64,000 bases of DNA from Algoriphagus sp. (GTDB taxonomy: Bacteria; Bacteroidota; Bacteroidia; Cytophagales; Cyclobacteriaceae). The position numbers and the translations under genes are program-made. The stretch covers positions 62,001 through 126,000 of the forward strand of contig NZ_JAMWZB010000012.1 of assembly GCF_024305035.1 (NCBI RefSeq), written 5' to 3'. Below the pieces are notes generated by a model. The model was not told the origin of the DNA and ran no database searches. It saw only the letters and a program-made list of their open reading frames with translations. Position 1 is the stretch's first letter. The number at the start of each line of letters is the position of its first letter. This document shows positions 27,041 to 35,115 of the stretch, piece after piece.

Positions 27041-27394
27041 TTAGTCTGCTTTGAATTTGTCCACCACATAAAGAAAAATATTAAATGATAGCGTGGACGA
27101 AACAGGTTCCGGAGTTTTTTTTCCTTCTTCGCCAAGTATTAGTTCTCTTCGGATGGGAGTATTTTGAGTAGGAAGATTTTTTGTTTTTTGGGTAACCACC
27201 ACTTTGGGAATGATAACTTCTTGAGAAGTAGCATGATCCTCTACAATCGGCCGATCCAAAGGTTTTAAAGGCTCCATTTCTACCTTCTCTTGTTCAGTTT
27301 GAGCAGAAGACTCTTTGGCAAATACACAAATTCCCAGCAAAATCGTTGCGAGTAAACTCACTTTTTTGAAAGGAAATATTGTAAAATTGAACAT
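27041..27394 (-). CDS. Hypothetical exported protein
   Basis: A 117-residue protein that I do not recognise. The N-terminus is a signal peptide (basic FKK, then LLATILLGICVF, cleavage near SSAQ). The mature part is short, Pro- and charge-rich (EPLKPLDRPIVEDH, IPKVVVTQKTK, RRELILGEEGKKTPEP) and probably disordered, with a final hydrophobic stretch SFNIFLYVVDKF. It is convergent with the HisA-like gene and shares its bidirectional terminator, and divergent from csaA by 74 nt. No domain or function can be assigned. Confidence 0.7.
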   Translation of the reverse strand: MFNFTIFPFKKVSLLATILLGICVFAKESSAQTEQEKVEMEPLKPLDRPIVEDHATSQEVIIPKVVVTQKTKNLPTQNTPIRRELILGEEGKKTPEPVSSTLSFNIFLYVVDKFKAD

Positions 27395-27468
27395 AATTAA
27401 TATTAGATTACTAATGATTAACTTACAGGTTTGATAAAAGGTTTCTAAAAATAAGAAAAATTTCTTCT

Positions 27469-27807
27469 ATGCAAACGATTGACTTCGAAGAATTCGCCAA
27501 AATTGATATCCGAGTAGGCACCATAGTACAAGTTGAAAATTTCGAAAAAGCACGAAAACCAGCGTATAAAATTTGGGTGGACTTTGGTCCGGAGCTAGGG
27601 GTGAAAAAATCCTCCGCTCAAATAACGGCCCTTTATTCAAAGGAAAGTTTGATTGGTCGTCAAGTTATCGCGGTGGTTAACTTTAAACCACGACAGATTG
27701 CTGATTTTATGTCAGAAGTCTTGATCACAGGGTTTTCGGATCTGGATGGAAATATTGTGCTGAGTAGTACGGAACGCCCCGTTTCCAACGGGTCAAAACT
27801 TCATTAA
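27469..27807 (+). CDS. csaA: CsaA-type tRNA-binding protein / chaperone
   Basis: A 112-residue tRNA-binding OB-fold protein. FAKIDIRVGTIVQVENFEKARKP at the start and FKPRQIADFMSEVLITGF near the end are diagnostic of CsaA, a small homodimeric relative of the tRNA-binding domains of MetRS and Arc1p. Bacillus CsaA has been described as a secretion-related chaperone, but RNA binding is the conserved property. Length and ends are normal. Converges on the GH3 gene with 21 nt between. Confidence 0.93.
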   Translation: MQTIDFEEFAKIDIRVGTIVQVENFEKARKPAYKIWVDFGPELGVKKSSAQITALYSKESLIGRQVIAVVNFKPRQIADFMSEVLITGFSDLDGNIVLSSTERPVSNGSKLH

Positions 27808-27828
27808 ATTCACTGATCAATTTTGTAG

Positions 27829-29358
27829 CTAAGCTTCCTCTTTGAGCAGTTCTAAAAGCTCCTCCAGATAGCCCCTGTCATTGGACAATCTCGGGACTTT
27901 GTGCTGCCCTCCCAATTTTCCCTTTTTGCCCAGCCAATTCTCAAAAAGACCCGGTGAGGCAAAGTGAACCACAGGGGGCTTTAATGCCAAATCTTTGTAT
28001 CGCTTCGCATCGTAATCCGAGTTGATTTGCCGTAACTGATTATCTAGTAGCTGAATGAATTCCGTTTTGTTTTTAGGTGCTTTTTTGAATTCGATGATCC
28101 ACTCATGTGCGCCTTTATTTTCCTCGGAACTAAAATAAATTGGGGCTGCCGTAAAATTCAAAATGGTTGACTCGGTTTTTTCAGCCGCAAAGGAGATGGC
28201 ATTTTCTGCATTTTCTACGATCACTTCTTCTCCGAAGGCATTGATAAAATGCTTGGTTCTTCCTGAGATCTTGAATCGAAAGGGTTGGGTAGAGGTAAAC
28301 CGAATCGTGTCTCCAATTTTGTACCGCCATAATCCTCCATTGGTTGAAATCACTACGGCATAATTTTTTCCTATTTCAACTTCTTGTAGGGGTATGATAT
28401 GGGGGTTTTCTTGGCCCCATTCGTCCATGGGAATAAATTCATAAAAAATCCCATAGTCCAATAATAGGAGCATTTCCTCTGAATTGGGCTGATCTTGAAT
28501 CCCAAAAAATCCTTCAGAAGCATTGTAAGTCTCCATGTAGCGCATTTTTTCCGATGGAATCAATTCCTTAAAAAGACTGCGATAGGGACCAAATGCTACC
28601 GCACCATGGAAAAACACCTCCAGGTTTGGCCAGACTTCGAGAATATGAGTAGCTTTTTTGAGCTCTAAAATCCTTCGAAGCAAAACCACTGTCCAGGTAG
28701 GAACCCCTGCAATACTCACCACATTTTCATTCATGGTTTCCCTGGCCATTTTTTCTATTTTAGCCTCCCATTCACTCATCAGCGCTGTTTCCAGGTTTGG
28801 TGTACGAACCAGTTGTGCCCAGATGGGTAAGTTTTTCATAATTACCGCAGAGATATCGCCTGCTTTGGCTGTGCCCTGAGGATTCAATGGGTTTTTTTCA
28901 AGCGTACCTCCAATGGTCAGATTCTTTCCCGAAAAAAGCTTCGAATTGGGATAGTTTGACAAATAAAGCGAAAGCATATCTTTGCCGCCTTTATAGTGGC
29001 ATTCCTCTAAACTTTCGTCTGTGACCGGAATATATTTGCTGCGGCTAGAGGTCGTGCCCGAGGATTTGGAAAACCATTCGATTTTTGAATTCCAAATTAC
29101 CCCTTGCTTGCCTTCCATTGTCCGGTCGATGTAGGGTTTAAAACTATCGTAATCAAAAAGGGGAACGCGAAGAGCAAAATCCTGATAATTTTTGATTTCG
29201 GAGAAATGATATTTCCTGCCAAATTCAGTTTTACGTCCCGCATCGAGAAGTTCAAATAAAACCGTCTTTTGGGTTTGGATCGGATTTTTCTTAAAGTTTT
29301 CGATTTGTCCGAGTCGTGTTTTAAAAACCCAAGACATGAAGCTGTTCAATACTTCCAT
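27829..29358 (-). CDS. GH3 auxin-responsive promoter family protein (adenylating acyl-acid amido synthetase fold)
   Basis: A 509-residue member of the ANL-type adenylating enzymes related to plant GH3 proteins. Recognisable blocks: EWFSKSSGTTSSRSKYIP (ATP/phosphate loop, about residues 94-111), YNASEGFFGIQ (about 298, adenine-binding), GLWRYKIGDTIRF (about 350, the YxxGD-type motif). Plant GH3 enzymes conjugate amino acids to carboxylic acids; the bacterial substrate is unknown. Its start codon shares one base with the stop of lptB, so it is the last gene of a recJ-lptB-GH3 operon, an arrangement frequent in Bacteroidota. Confidence 0.92.
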   Translation of the reverse strand: MEVLNSFMSWVFKTRLGQIENFKKNPIQTQKTVLFELLDAGRKTEFGRKYHFSEIKNYQDFALRVPLFDYDSFKPYIDRTMEGKQGVIWNSKIEWFSKSSGTTSSRSKYIPVTDESLEECHYKGGKDMLSLYLSNYPNSKLFSGKNLTIGGTLEKNPLNPQGTAKAGDISAVIMKNLPIWAQLVRTPNLETALMSEWEAKIEKMARETMNENVVSIAGVPTWTVVLLRRILELKKATHILEVWPNLEVFFHGAVAFGPYRSLFKELIPSEKMRYMETYNASEGFFGIQDQPNSEEMLLLLDYGIFYEFIPMDEWGQENPHIIPLQEVEIGKNYAVVISTNGGLWRYKIGDTIRFTSTQPFRFKISGRTKHFINAFGEEVIVENAENAISFAAEKTESTILNFTAAPIYFSSEENKGAHEWIIEFKKAPKNKTEFIQLLDNQLRQINSDYDAKRYKDLALKPPVVHFASPGLFENWLGKKGKLGGQHKVPRLSNDRGYLEELLELLKEEA

Positions 29359-30095
29359 TAGTTAAAAATTTTTCGCTTTAGCTCAAACTGACTTCCCAAA
29401 TATACTTTTCTGACCTGTTCGTCAGCGGCGAGCTCTTCAGCAGTTCCGGCCTTCAATAGTTTTCCTTCAAACATCAAATAAGCCCGATCAGTGATTGAAA
29501 GCGTTTCGTTGACATTATGATCGGTAATCAAAATACCAATATTCTTGGTTTTAAGCTTGGCTACAATGGTTTGGATTTCTTCAACAGCAATGGGGTCTAC
29601 TCCAGCAAAAGGCTCATCTAGCAATACAAATTTAGGATCCACGGCTAAGGCACGTGCAATTTCAGTTCTTCTCCGCTCCCCTCCCGAAAGCACCATTCCG
29701 AGGTTTTTTCTAACATGGGTGAGACTAAACTCCTCCAATAGACTTTCCACTTTTTCTTTTTGCGCTTGCTTGGAAAGCTTGGTCATCTCCAAAACTGCCA
29801 TGATATTTTCTTCTACGCTTAATTTCCTGAAGACCGAGGCTTCCTGGGCAAGGTAACCGATGCCCAGTTTGGCCCGCTTATACATGGGGAGTTCCGTGAT
29901 ATTTTCCTCTTCTAAAAAGATATTTCCTTCATTGGGCTTTACCAAACCCACGATCATATAAAACGAGGTGGTTTTTCCTGCTCCATTTGGCCCCAATAAT
30001 CCCACAATTTCGCCTTGCTTGACTTCCACGGATATGTCATTGACGACCCGTCGACCTTTATATATTTTAATTAAATGCTCAGCTCGAAGTTTCAT
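29358..30095 (-). CDS. lptB: Lipopolysaccharide export ABC transporter ATP-binding protein
   Basis: A 245-residue ABC ATPase that powers LPS extraction from the inner membrane as part of LptB2FGC. Walker A GPNGAGKT at residues 35-42, ABC signature LSGGE at 136-140, Walker B FVLLDE at 156-161, followed by [14 protein letters not shown], which is characteristic of LptB. Length is normal. The stop overlaps the GH3 start by one base. Upstream, a possible 35-codon reading frame ends in an ATGA overlap with this start codon. The LptF/G partners are not in the window. Confidence 0.96.
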   Translation of the reverse strand: MKLRAEHLIKIYKGRRVVNDISVEVKQGEIVGLLGPNGAGKTTSFYMIVGLVKPNEGNIFLEEENITELPMYKRAKLGIGYLAQEASVFRKLSVEENIMAVLEMTKLSKQAQKEKVESLLEEFSLTHVRKNLGMVLSGGERRRTEIARALAVDPKFVLLDEPFAGVDPIAVEEIQTIVAKLKTKNIGILITDHNVNETLSITDRAYLMFEGKLLKAGTAEELAADEQVRKVYLGSQFELKRKIFN

Positions 30096-30199
30096 ATTCG
30101 TGCATTTTTATTTAGGGTAGAACTGATTGACTTGGCCAGTTGCTCAATCAAGTGGCCCGAAAAATTAGGTTTAAAAAGCTTTAGGGAAAAGGTTTTCAT
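30092..30199 (-). CDS. Possible 35-residue small protein between recJ and lptB
   Basis: The reading frame starts with an ATG one base after the recJ stop codon and ends with TGA overlapping the lptB ATG (ATGA), so it fills the intergenic gap completely. The predicted peptide ([20 protein letters not shown], then [14 protein letters not shown]) is basic and could form a short amphipathic helix. I recognise no family. The tight fit suggests a translated coupler or small protein, but a frame this short can occur by chance. Confidence 0.3.
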   Translation of the reverse strand: MKTFSLKLFKPNFSGHLIEQLAKSISSTLNKNARI

Positions 30200-30200
30200 T

Positions 30201-31925
30201 TTAATCAAATTTGATGTCTTTAACATACAATTGCAAACTGCTTTTATCTCTAAAAAAGTTTTCCCGCATTTCAGCAACAATATCGAAGCGCATTCTACCT
30301 CTTAACATATTTACTGTGGTCAAATCCGGGTCTTTTGTACGGTCAGCCATCCCAAATGCTAAGCAAACTGGCGTGGTGACTTGACCGTCCTGTACGATTT
30401 TAAAGCGAAGATGTTTTTCTTTCAACACGGCCACATCCTCGGCATACACATTGGAGATTCTAAAAACAGGTTCAGGATTTCCCGGACCAAATGGAGCCAT
30501 CTGTTTTAGAATATTATAAAATTTGTAGTTGATTTGATCCAAAAGCAATTCGTCATCGATTTCAATCACAGGCTTGCGATGAATCTCTTCAATTCTGCTT
30601 TTGACCACTGATTCAAATTTAGCTTGAAATGCCGGAACCCGGTCTACAGGAAGCGTCAAACCTGCCGCATACTTATGTCCACCAAACTGATCCAAGAGGT
30701 CACTGCACTCAGCAATGGCCTCATAAATATTGAAATCAACCACCGAGCGGGCACTTCCGGTAGCCTTAGCATTAGACTCGGTGAGAATGATAGTCGGCCG
30801 ATAGTATTTTTCGATACATCGGCTGGCTACGATCCCGATGACCCCTTTGTGCCAATCCTCCTTGAAAAGAACAGTACTGCTCCATTCTTGGTCTGATTCC
30901 CGAGCAGCGATCATTTCAAAGGCTTCTTTAGTGATATTTTCATCAAAATTTCGACGAGTGGCATTGACTTCATCGACAACTTTAGCCCGCTCCATGGCCG
31001 ACTCTAAGTCTGCTGAGATCAAAAGTTCCACCGAGGCTTTGGCATGTTCGAGTCTGCCTGAGGCATTGATCCGGGGACCTATTTTAAATACAATATCAGA
31101 GATGCCAATTTCTTTTTCGATTTTACTTCGCAGAATCAAGGCTTTAAAACCTGGGCGGGGCGTATTGTTAATTCGATCCAAACCGTAATAGGCTAGAATT
31201 CTGTTTTCTCCCGTGATCGGTACGATGTCTGCGGCTATACTGACCACCAGCAAATCCAAATAGCTGTATAAAACAGACTCATCCATTCCCCGATGCTTAG
31301 CAAAAGCTTGAATCAATTTAAATCCTACGCCGCAACCGCTGAGCTCCTTGTAGGGATAGGCACAATCACTGCGCTTGGCATCCAAAACTGCCACCGCATT
31401 TGGTAATTGCTCTCCAGGAGTATGATGATCACAAATGATAAAATCCACTCCCAGCCTTTTGGCCAAATCTACTTTGTCTATGGCTTTGATGCCGCAGTCT
31501 AAGGCAATGACTAAAGCAAAACCTTGTTCTGCAGCGTAGTGAACACCCCGTTCGGAAATACCATAGCCCTCCTTATAGCGATCGGGAATATAAAACTCCA
31601 AGTGGGGGTAGAAGCCAATCAAAAAACTATAAACCAATGCTACGGCCGTAGTTCCATCCACATCATAATCCCCATAAATCAAGATTTTTTGATTTTGAGT
31701 CATCGCTTCTTCGATTCGATCTACGGCGACACGCATATCCTGCATTAAAAAGGGATCGTGAAGCTGACTTAAGCTGGGGCGGAAATAGTCTTTGGCTTGT
31801 TCGAAATTCTCAACCCCGCGATTGATCAACATATTCGCCAAGGTGGGATTGACATTGATTTCTTTTCCCAGTTTTTCGACGATTGCTTGTGTTGCTTTGG
31901 GTTTTTGTTTCCAGACGTACTCCAT
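30201..31925 (-). CDS. recJ: Single-stranded-DNA-specific exonuclease RecJ
   Basis: A 574-residue 5'-3' ssDNA exonuclease of recombination and mismatch repair. The DHH phosphoesterase motifs are present: DYDVDG at residues 86-91, DCGIKAID near 144, and DHH at 166-168; the DHHA1 domain carries GSARSV (about 391) and GGHKYAAGL (about 416), and a C-terminal OB-fold follows. Metal-binding acids are intact, so the enzyme should be active. First gene of the recJ-lptB-GH3 operon. Confidence 0.96.
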   Translation of the reverse strand: MEYVWKQKPKATQAIVEKLGKEINVNPTLANMLINRGVENFEQAKDYFRPSLSQLHDPFLMQDMRVAVDRIEEAMTQNQKILIYGDYDVDGTTAVALVYSFLIGFYPHLEFYIPDRYKEGYGISERGVHYAAEQGFALVIALDCGIKAIDKVDLAKRLGVDFIICDHHTPGEQLPNAVAVLDAKRSDCAYPYKELSGCGVGFKLIQAFAKHRGMDESVLYSYLDLLVVSIAADIVPITGENRILAYYGLDRINNTPRPGFKALILRSKIEKEIGISDIVFKIGPRINASGRLEHAKASVELLISADLESAMERAKVVDEVNATRRNFDENITKEAFEMIAARESDQEWSSTVLFKEDWHKGVIGIVASRCIEKYYRPTIILTESNAKATGSARSVVDFNIYEAIAECSDLLDQFGGHKYAAGLTLPVDRVPAFQAKFESVVKSRIEEIHRKPVIEIDDELLLDQINYKFYNILKQMAPFGPGNPEPVFRISNVYAEDVAVLKEKHLRFKIVQDGQVTTPVCLAFGMADRTKDPDLTTVNMLRGRMRFDIVAEMRENFFRDKSSLQLYVKDIKFD

Positions 31926-32028
31926 GTGGCTAAATTACGAAAGTATTTGGGATGAAGTCTTGACCGATTATGCCCAAAAAGGAGGAATTACTAAAATTAA
32001 CTACGCAATCGTGCTGATGGCTTTGTGC

Positions 32029-32217
32029 TCATTGACTTAGCTTCTTGTACTCAAACCAATAATATGCAGGAAATATAAGAGCCTTTAATTTCCAGTCATT
32101 TTTTTGGCGGAGCGAAAGAGTGGAATTCTCATGAACTTTTCGGTACATTTTTCCTGCTAGGAGCGTATGTCCGATTAGCATCAAAAAAAGAACTGCATAA
32201 ATGCTCAATTCCTGCAT
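32029..32217 (-). CDS. Small hypothetical membrane protein
   Basis: A 62-residue protein starting MQELSIYAV, with one clear transmembrane helix (about residues 5-22) and a basic tail containing a second, weaker hydrophobic segment (ALIFPAYYWFEYKK). I do not recognise the family. It begins 2 nt after the prmA stop and so is probably translated with the tpiA-prmA operon. The start is chosen to fit that spacing; an in-frame Met further upstream would overlap prmA. Confidence 0.6.
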   Translation of the reverse strand: MQELSIYAVLFLMLIGHTLLAGKMYRKVHENSTLSLRQKNDWKLKALIFPAYYWFEYKKLSQ

Positions 32218-32219
32218 GA

Positions 32220-33047
32220 TTAGCCTTTTTTCATAACCAAAGCCGCCCAATTTTCCTTGCTTTCCTGAGAAAGAAGGTGTAAATCCAAAGGCTTGCAGTG
32301 ATCCACCAAATCCTGAATATCTTCGGTATAAAAGCCGCTAAGGAGTAAATAGCCCTCGTTCTTCAGCAAACTTGCATAAATATCCAATTCGTCAAGCAAA
32401 ACATTTTTGTTGATATTGGCTAAAATAATATCAAAAGGTCCTATTGGCTGAACCGAACGGATGGTCCCCAATCCCATTTGGATAGGCAGGCTATTCAAGA
32501 CAAAGTTTTCATTCCCATTGTCCACACACCAATCGTCGATATCAAAAGCCTGAATTTCATCAGCACCTAGTAAATGAGCCATGATCGCTAGGATTCCCGT
32601 TCCGGAGCCTACGTCTAGTACACGCTTGCCCCGATGATCAATTCTGCCTTGGAGTCTCAGCATTTGAAAAGTCGTCGCATGATGCCCTGTGCCAAAGGAC
32701 ATCTTTGGATTGATGATAATCTCATGCTGGAACCCACTTTGCGAAGGATGAAAAGAAGCTCGGACATAGACCAAATCATCCACGGCAATGGGGTCATAGT
32801 TTTTTTCCCATTCTTCATTCCAATTGGTTTTCTGAACGGTATTTTCTTGCAAGCGGATTGCTGCAACTTCTCGATACCGATTCAGGATTTCTTCAAAAAC
32901 CTGCCGATCAAACTGATCAATTTCGGCATAAGTATCAAAACCTTCTTCTGTCTCCAAAAAAGAATCATAGCCGATCTCAGAAAGCTCGGCTATGAGGATC
33001 TCTCGGAATTCCTCCCGACAGGTAATTTTTAATTCCAAGTAATCCAT
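32220..33047 (-). CDS. prmA: Ribosomal protein L11 methyltransferase
   Basis: A 275-residue SAM-dependent methyltransferase that trimethylates ribosomal protein L11. MSFGTGHHATT (about residues 116-126) and the SAM-binding motif LDVGSGTGILA (about 144-154) are the two hallmark blocks, followed by DIDDWCVDNGNEN and the catalytic ILANINKNVL. N-terminal substrate-binding domain is complete. It follows tpiA by 9 nt. Confidence 0.95.
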   Translation of the reverse strand: MDYLELKITCREEFREILIAELSEIGYDSFLETEEGFDTYAEIDQFDRQVFEEILNRYREVAAIRLQENTVQKTNWNEEWEKNYDPIAVDDLVYVRASFHPSQSGFQHEIIINPKMSFGTGHHATTFQMLRLQGRIDHRGKRVLDVGSGTGILAIMAHLLGADEIQAFDIDDWCVDNGNENFVLNSLPIQMGLGTIRSVQPIGPFDIILANINKNVLLDELDIYASLLKNEGYLLLSGFYTEDIQDLVDHCKPLDLHLLSQESKENWAALVMKKG

Positions 33048-33056
33048 TGGTTGAAA

Positions 33057-33818
33057 TTAATAGGATTTGGCGATGGTGATGAAGTCTCTTGACTTTAAAG
33101 ATGCCCCGCCAATCAAACCCCCGTCCACATCAGGTTTGGAAAGAAGGTCTGTGGCATTTCCGGCATTCATACTTCCTCCATAAAGAATGGATATTGAGTT
33201 TGCCACCTCTTGTCCATATTTGCTCGCGATGTGTTTTCTTAGCGAAAGGTGCATTTGTTGCGCTTCATCGGAAGTTGCAGTTTTCCCGGTACCAATGGCC
33301 CAAATTGGCTCATAAGCAATGATCACCTTGGAAATTTCTTCAGCAGTAAGTCCAAAAAGACTATCGGTCAACTGAAACTTGACATTGGATTCATGCGTGC
33401 CTGCTTCACGGATTTCCAAGGATTCACCACAGCAAAAAATTGGAGTCAAGCCGTTGGCTAGAGCTTGTTTCAGCTTTTCGGTCAGTATGGCATTATCTTC
33501 TTTGAAATATTCTCGACGCTCTGAATGACCTAAAATCACATGGCTTACCCCAAAGGAGGCTAAAATTTTAGCTGATACCTCACCGGTATATGCGCCTGAC
33601 TCTTTGTCTGAACAGTTTTGAGCACCAAGAAAGACATTGGGGGTATCACCAATTAGTTTTTTTACCGGGTGGAGATGAGGAAAGGGTGGATTGATGACAA
33701 GTTGTACGTCAGAAATATTTTCATCTTTAAACATGTTGACGATTTCAGAAGTCAATTTTTGACCTTCGTCGAAAGTCATGTTCATTTTCCAGTTGCCAGC
33801 TATGATTTTCTTACGCAT
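33057..33818 (-). CDS. tpiA: Triose-phosphate isomerase
   Basis: Interconverts dihydroxyacetone phosphate and glyceraldehyde-3-phosphate in glycolysis. The 253 residues carry GNWKMN (catalytic Lys11), GHSERR (catalytic His98) and AYEPIWAIGTGK (catalytic Glu170), and the phosphate-binding ILYGGSMNAGN and GLIGGASL loops. First gene of a tpiA-prmA-small membrane protein operon, divergent from recX. Confidence 0.98.
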   Translation of the reverse strand: MRKKIIAGNWKMNMTFDEGQKLTSEIVNMFKDENISDVQLVINPPFPHLHPVKKLIGDTPNVFLGAQNCSDKESGAYTGEVSAKILASFGVSHVILGHSERREYFKEDNAILTEKLKQALANGLTPIFCCGESLEIREAGTHESNVKFQLTDSLFGLTAEEISKVIIAYEPIWAIGTGKTATSDEAQQMHLSLRKHIASKYGQEVANSISILYGGSMNAGNATDLLSKPDVDGGLIGGASLKSRDFITIAKSY

Positions 33819-33884
33819 TTGCTTTTAAAATTTTGTTAGGTTTGAGAAAACTAAAAGGTATAATTTTCAATAAAATTACGCAAA

Positions 33885-34388
33885 ATGTCCGGTTGGGGAA
33901 AAAAATACCCACATGAGCAACAAAAAAAGCCCTGGTCTTTTGAAGAGGCTAAGGAAAAGCTGCAGGCTTTCTGCGCCTATCAAGAGCGTTGTATTTGGGA
34001 AGTTCGCCGAAAAATGTACGAGAAAGGAGTCAAGGAAGAAGACAGGGATGAATTGATTGATATTTTAATTGCCGAAAAATTTTTAGACGAAGAGCGCTTT
34101 GCCCCAGCCTTTGCCCGAGGTAAGTTTAGGATGAAAAAATGGGGAAAAACTCGGATCCGGCAGGAATTAAAAATGCGGCAAATTCCGGAATCCTTAATCC
34201 GAAAAGCGTTAAATGAAATTGATCCGCAGGAATACTTTGATACCTTGGCTAGGGAGACTGAAAAGAAATGGGAGAAAACATCAGAAGCAGATTTGTACAA
34301 AAAGCGCTTTAAAGTCATCGGCTACCTGATGCAGCGGGGATTTGAACAGGATTTGGTGCAGGAGGCGATAGCGAGTTTAATTGATTAG
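33885..34388 (+). CDS. recX: Regulatory protein RecX
   Basis: A 167-residue modulator of RecA filaments. It has the three helical repeats of the family, e.g. YQERCIWEVRRKMYEKGV at residues 27-44, DILIAEKFLDEERFAPAFARGKFRMKKWGKTRI in the middle and YLMQRGFEQDLVQEAI at the end. No domain is missing. recA is not adjacent here. Its 3' end abuts the remains of a DUF5615 gene on the other strand. Confidence 0.93.
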   Translation: MSGWGKKYPHEQQKKPWSFEEAKEKLQAFCAYQERCIWEVRRKMYEKGVKEEDRDELIDILIAEKFLDEERFAPAFARGKFRMKKWGKTRIRQELKMRQIPESLIRKALNEIDPQEYFDTLARETEKKWEKTSEADLYKKRFKVIGYLMQRGFEQDLVQEAIASLID

Positions 34389-34389
34389 A

Positions 34390-34765
34390 TTCCAAAAATT
34401 GATTTTTATTATATCGAGCTTGAATTAATTCTAATATTTCATCCGAGTCAGATTCGAGATCATGTGATATTCTCAAGCTGTTTTTAGTCAATAAATTACA
34501 AATATTTTTTGTGATTAAATTTCCAGTATTGAGATAAATAATTTTGGGAGGAGTCCCGTAAATTCCATTCAGATCAATAAAATCAGAGTCAAAAGAAACA
34601 ATGGCAAAGTTGTTTTTCCTTGAATAGTGAAAATCTCCAAGTCAGAAGAGTTTTTTAGTCCACAAACCTCACTTGAGTACTTCCAGAAAATTGCTGGGGA
34701 AGGATTTTTAAAATTTTTGGTGAAATATTCTGGTCAAAAAGTAAATTCAGATCGCTGAAATCAAC
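34390..34765 (-). pseudogene. DUF5615 PIN-like toxin, broken by frameshifts
   Basis: Conceptual translation across frames gives LNLLFDQNISPKILK, then STQVRFV[G]LKNSSDLEIF, then FAIVSFDSDFIDLNGIYGTP and PKIIYLNTGNL. This is a nearly complete DUF5615 PIN-like protein, the toxin partner of DUF433 antitoxins. Two single-base deletions break it: one in the GTG-GA-CTA region after RFV, one in the TTTCAC region after LEIF. The PIN acids (FDQN, FDSDF) are still readable, so the decay is recent. No start codon is obvious. The end near recX is approximate. Confidence 0.75.
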
Positions 34766-35054
34766 CGACGTTCTTTGTCGGCAGCAAAGGCTAAACAAGC
34801 ATCAATCATTTCATCTGTTTATAATTGTTTTTTAGCGGTCATATGGAATCTCGCAATTCTAATCCTCCCGGTGTGTGACGAGTATGTCATGCTCGATTTC
34901 ATCTGTTATTTCCTCAAAATCAGTTTTAATTTCCTCACGACTCATTCCATTTGCATCCAATTTAAAATGTCATAGACCGAAATTCTAGTGCCTTTCAGAC
35001 AAGGCTTGCCAAATCTTTTTTCAGGTCGATTTCTAGATATTTTTTAAAGTCCAT
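34747..35054 (-). pseudogene. DUF433 antitoxin gene, frameshifted and interrupted by an 88-bp repeat
   Basis: From an ATG at 35054 the frames read MDFKKYLEID, then RFGKPCLKGTRISVYDILNW, then ANGMSREEIKTDFEEITDE, i.e. a DUF433 (VapB45-like) antitoxin with two single-base deletions (in an A run before RFG and at the W-M-A-N junction). Within the codons for TDEM the 88-bp repeat unit is inserted (34809-34896). Deleting exactly 88 bp restores ITDEMIDACLAFAADKERR and a stop overlapping the start region of the DUF5615 gene. The pair was therefore a normal antitoxin-toxin operon before decay. The insertion alone would have inactivated it. Confidence 0.78.
34809..34896 (+). mobile_element. Solitary 88-bp repeat unit inserted in the DUF433 gene
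   Basis: Exactly 88 bp and, by eye, differing at only three positions from the second unit of the array at 12931-13018. It is flanked on both sides by ATTTCATCTGTT, one copy being the element's own start and the other continuing into the gene. It carries both hairpins; the second stem is TGACG/TGTCA with a G-T wobble. It has no coding capacity, so movement would need a recombinase or transposase supplied elsewhere. Confidence 0.8.
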
Positions 35055-35115
35055 TAATGAAATTATGAAAAACTTTCGGATAAAATCGGAGAGATCTGAT
35101 CCTTTTTTTGTTTTA

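Noticed and set aside
34390..35054. An intact, functional toxin-antitoxin module
   Set aside because: Both genes carry frameshifts and the antitoxin is interrupted by the 88-bp unit.
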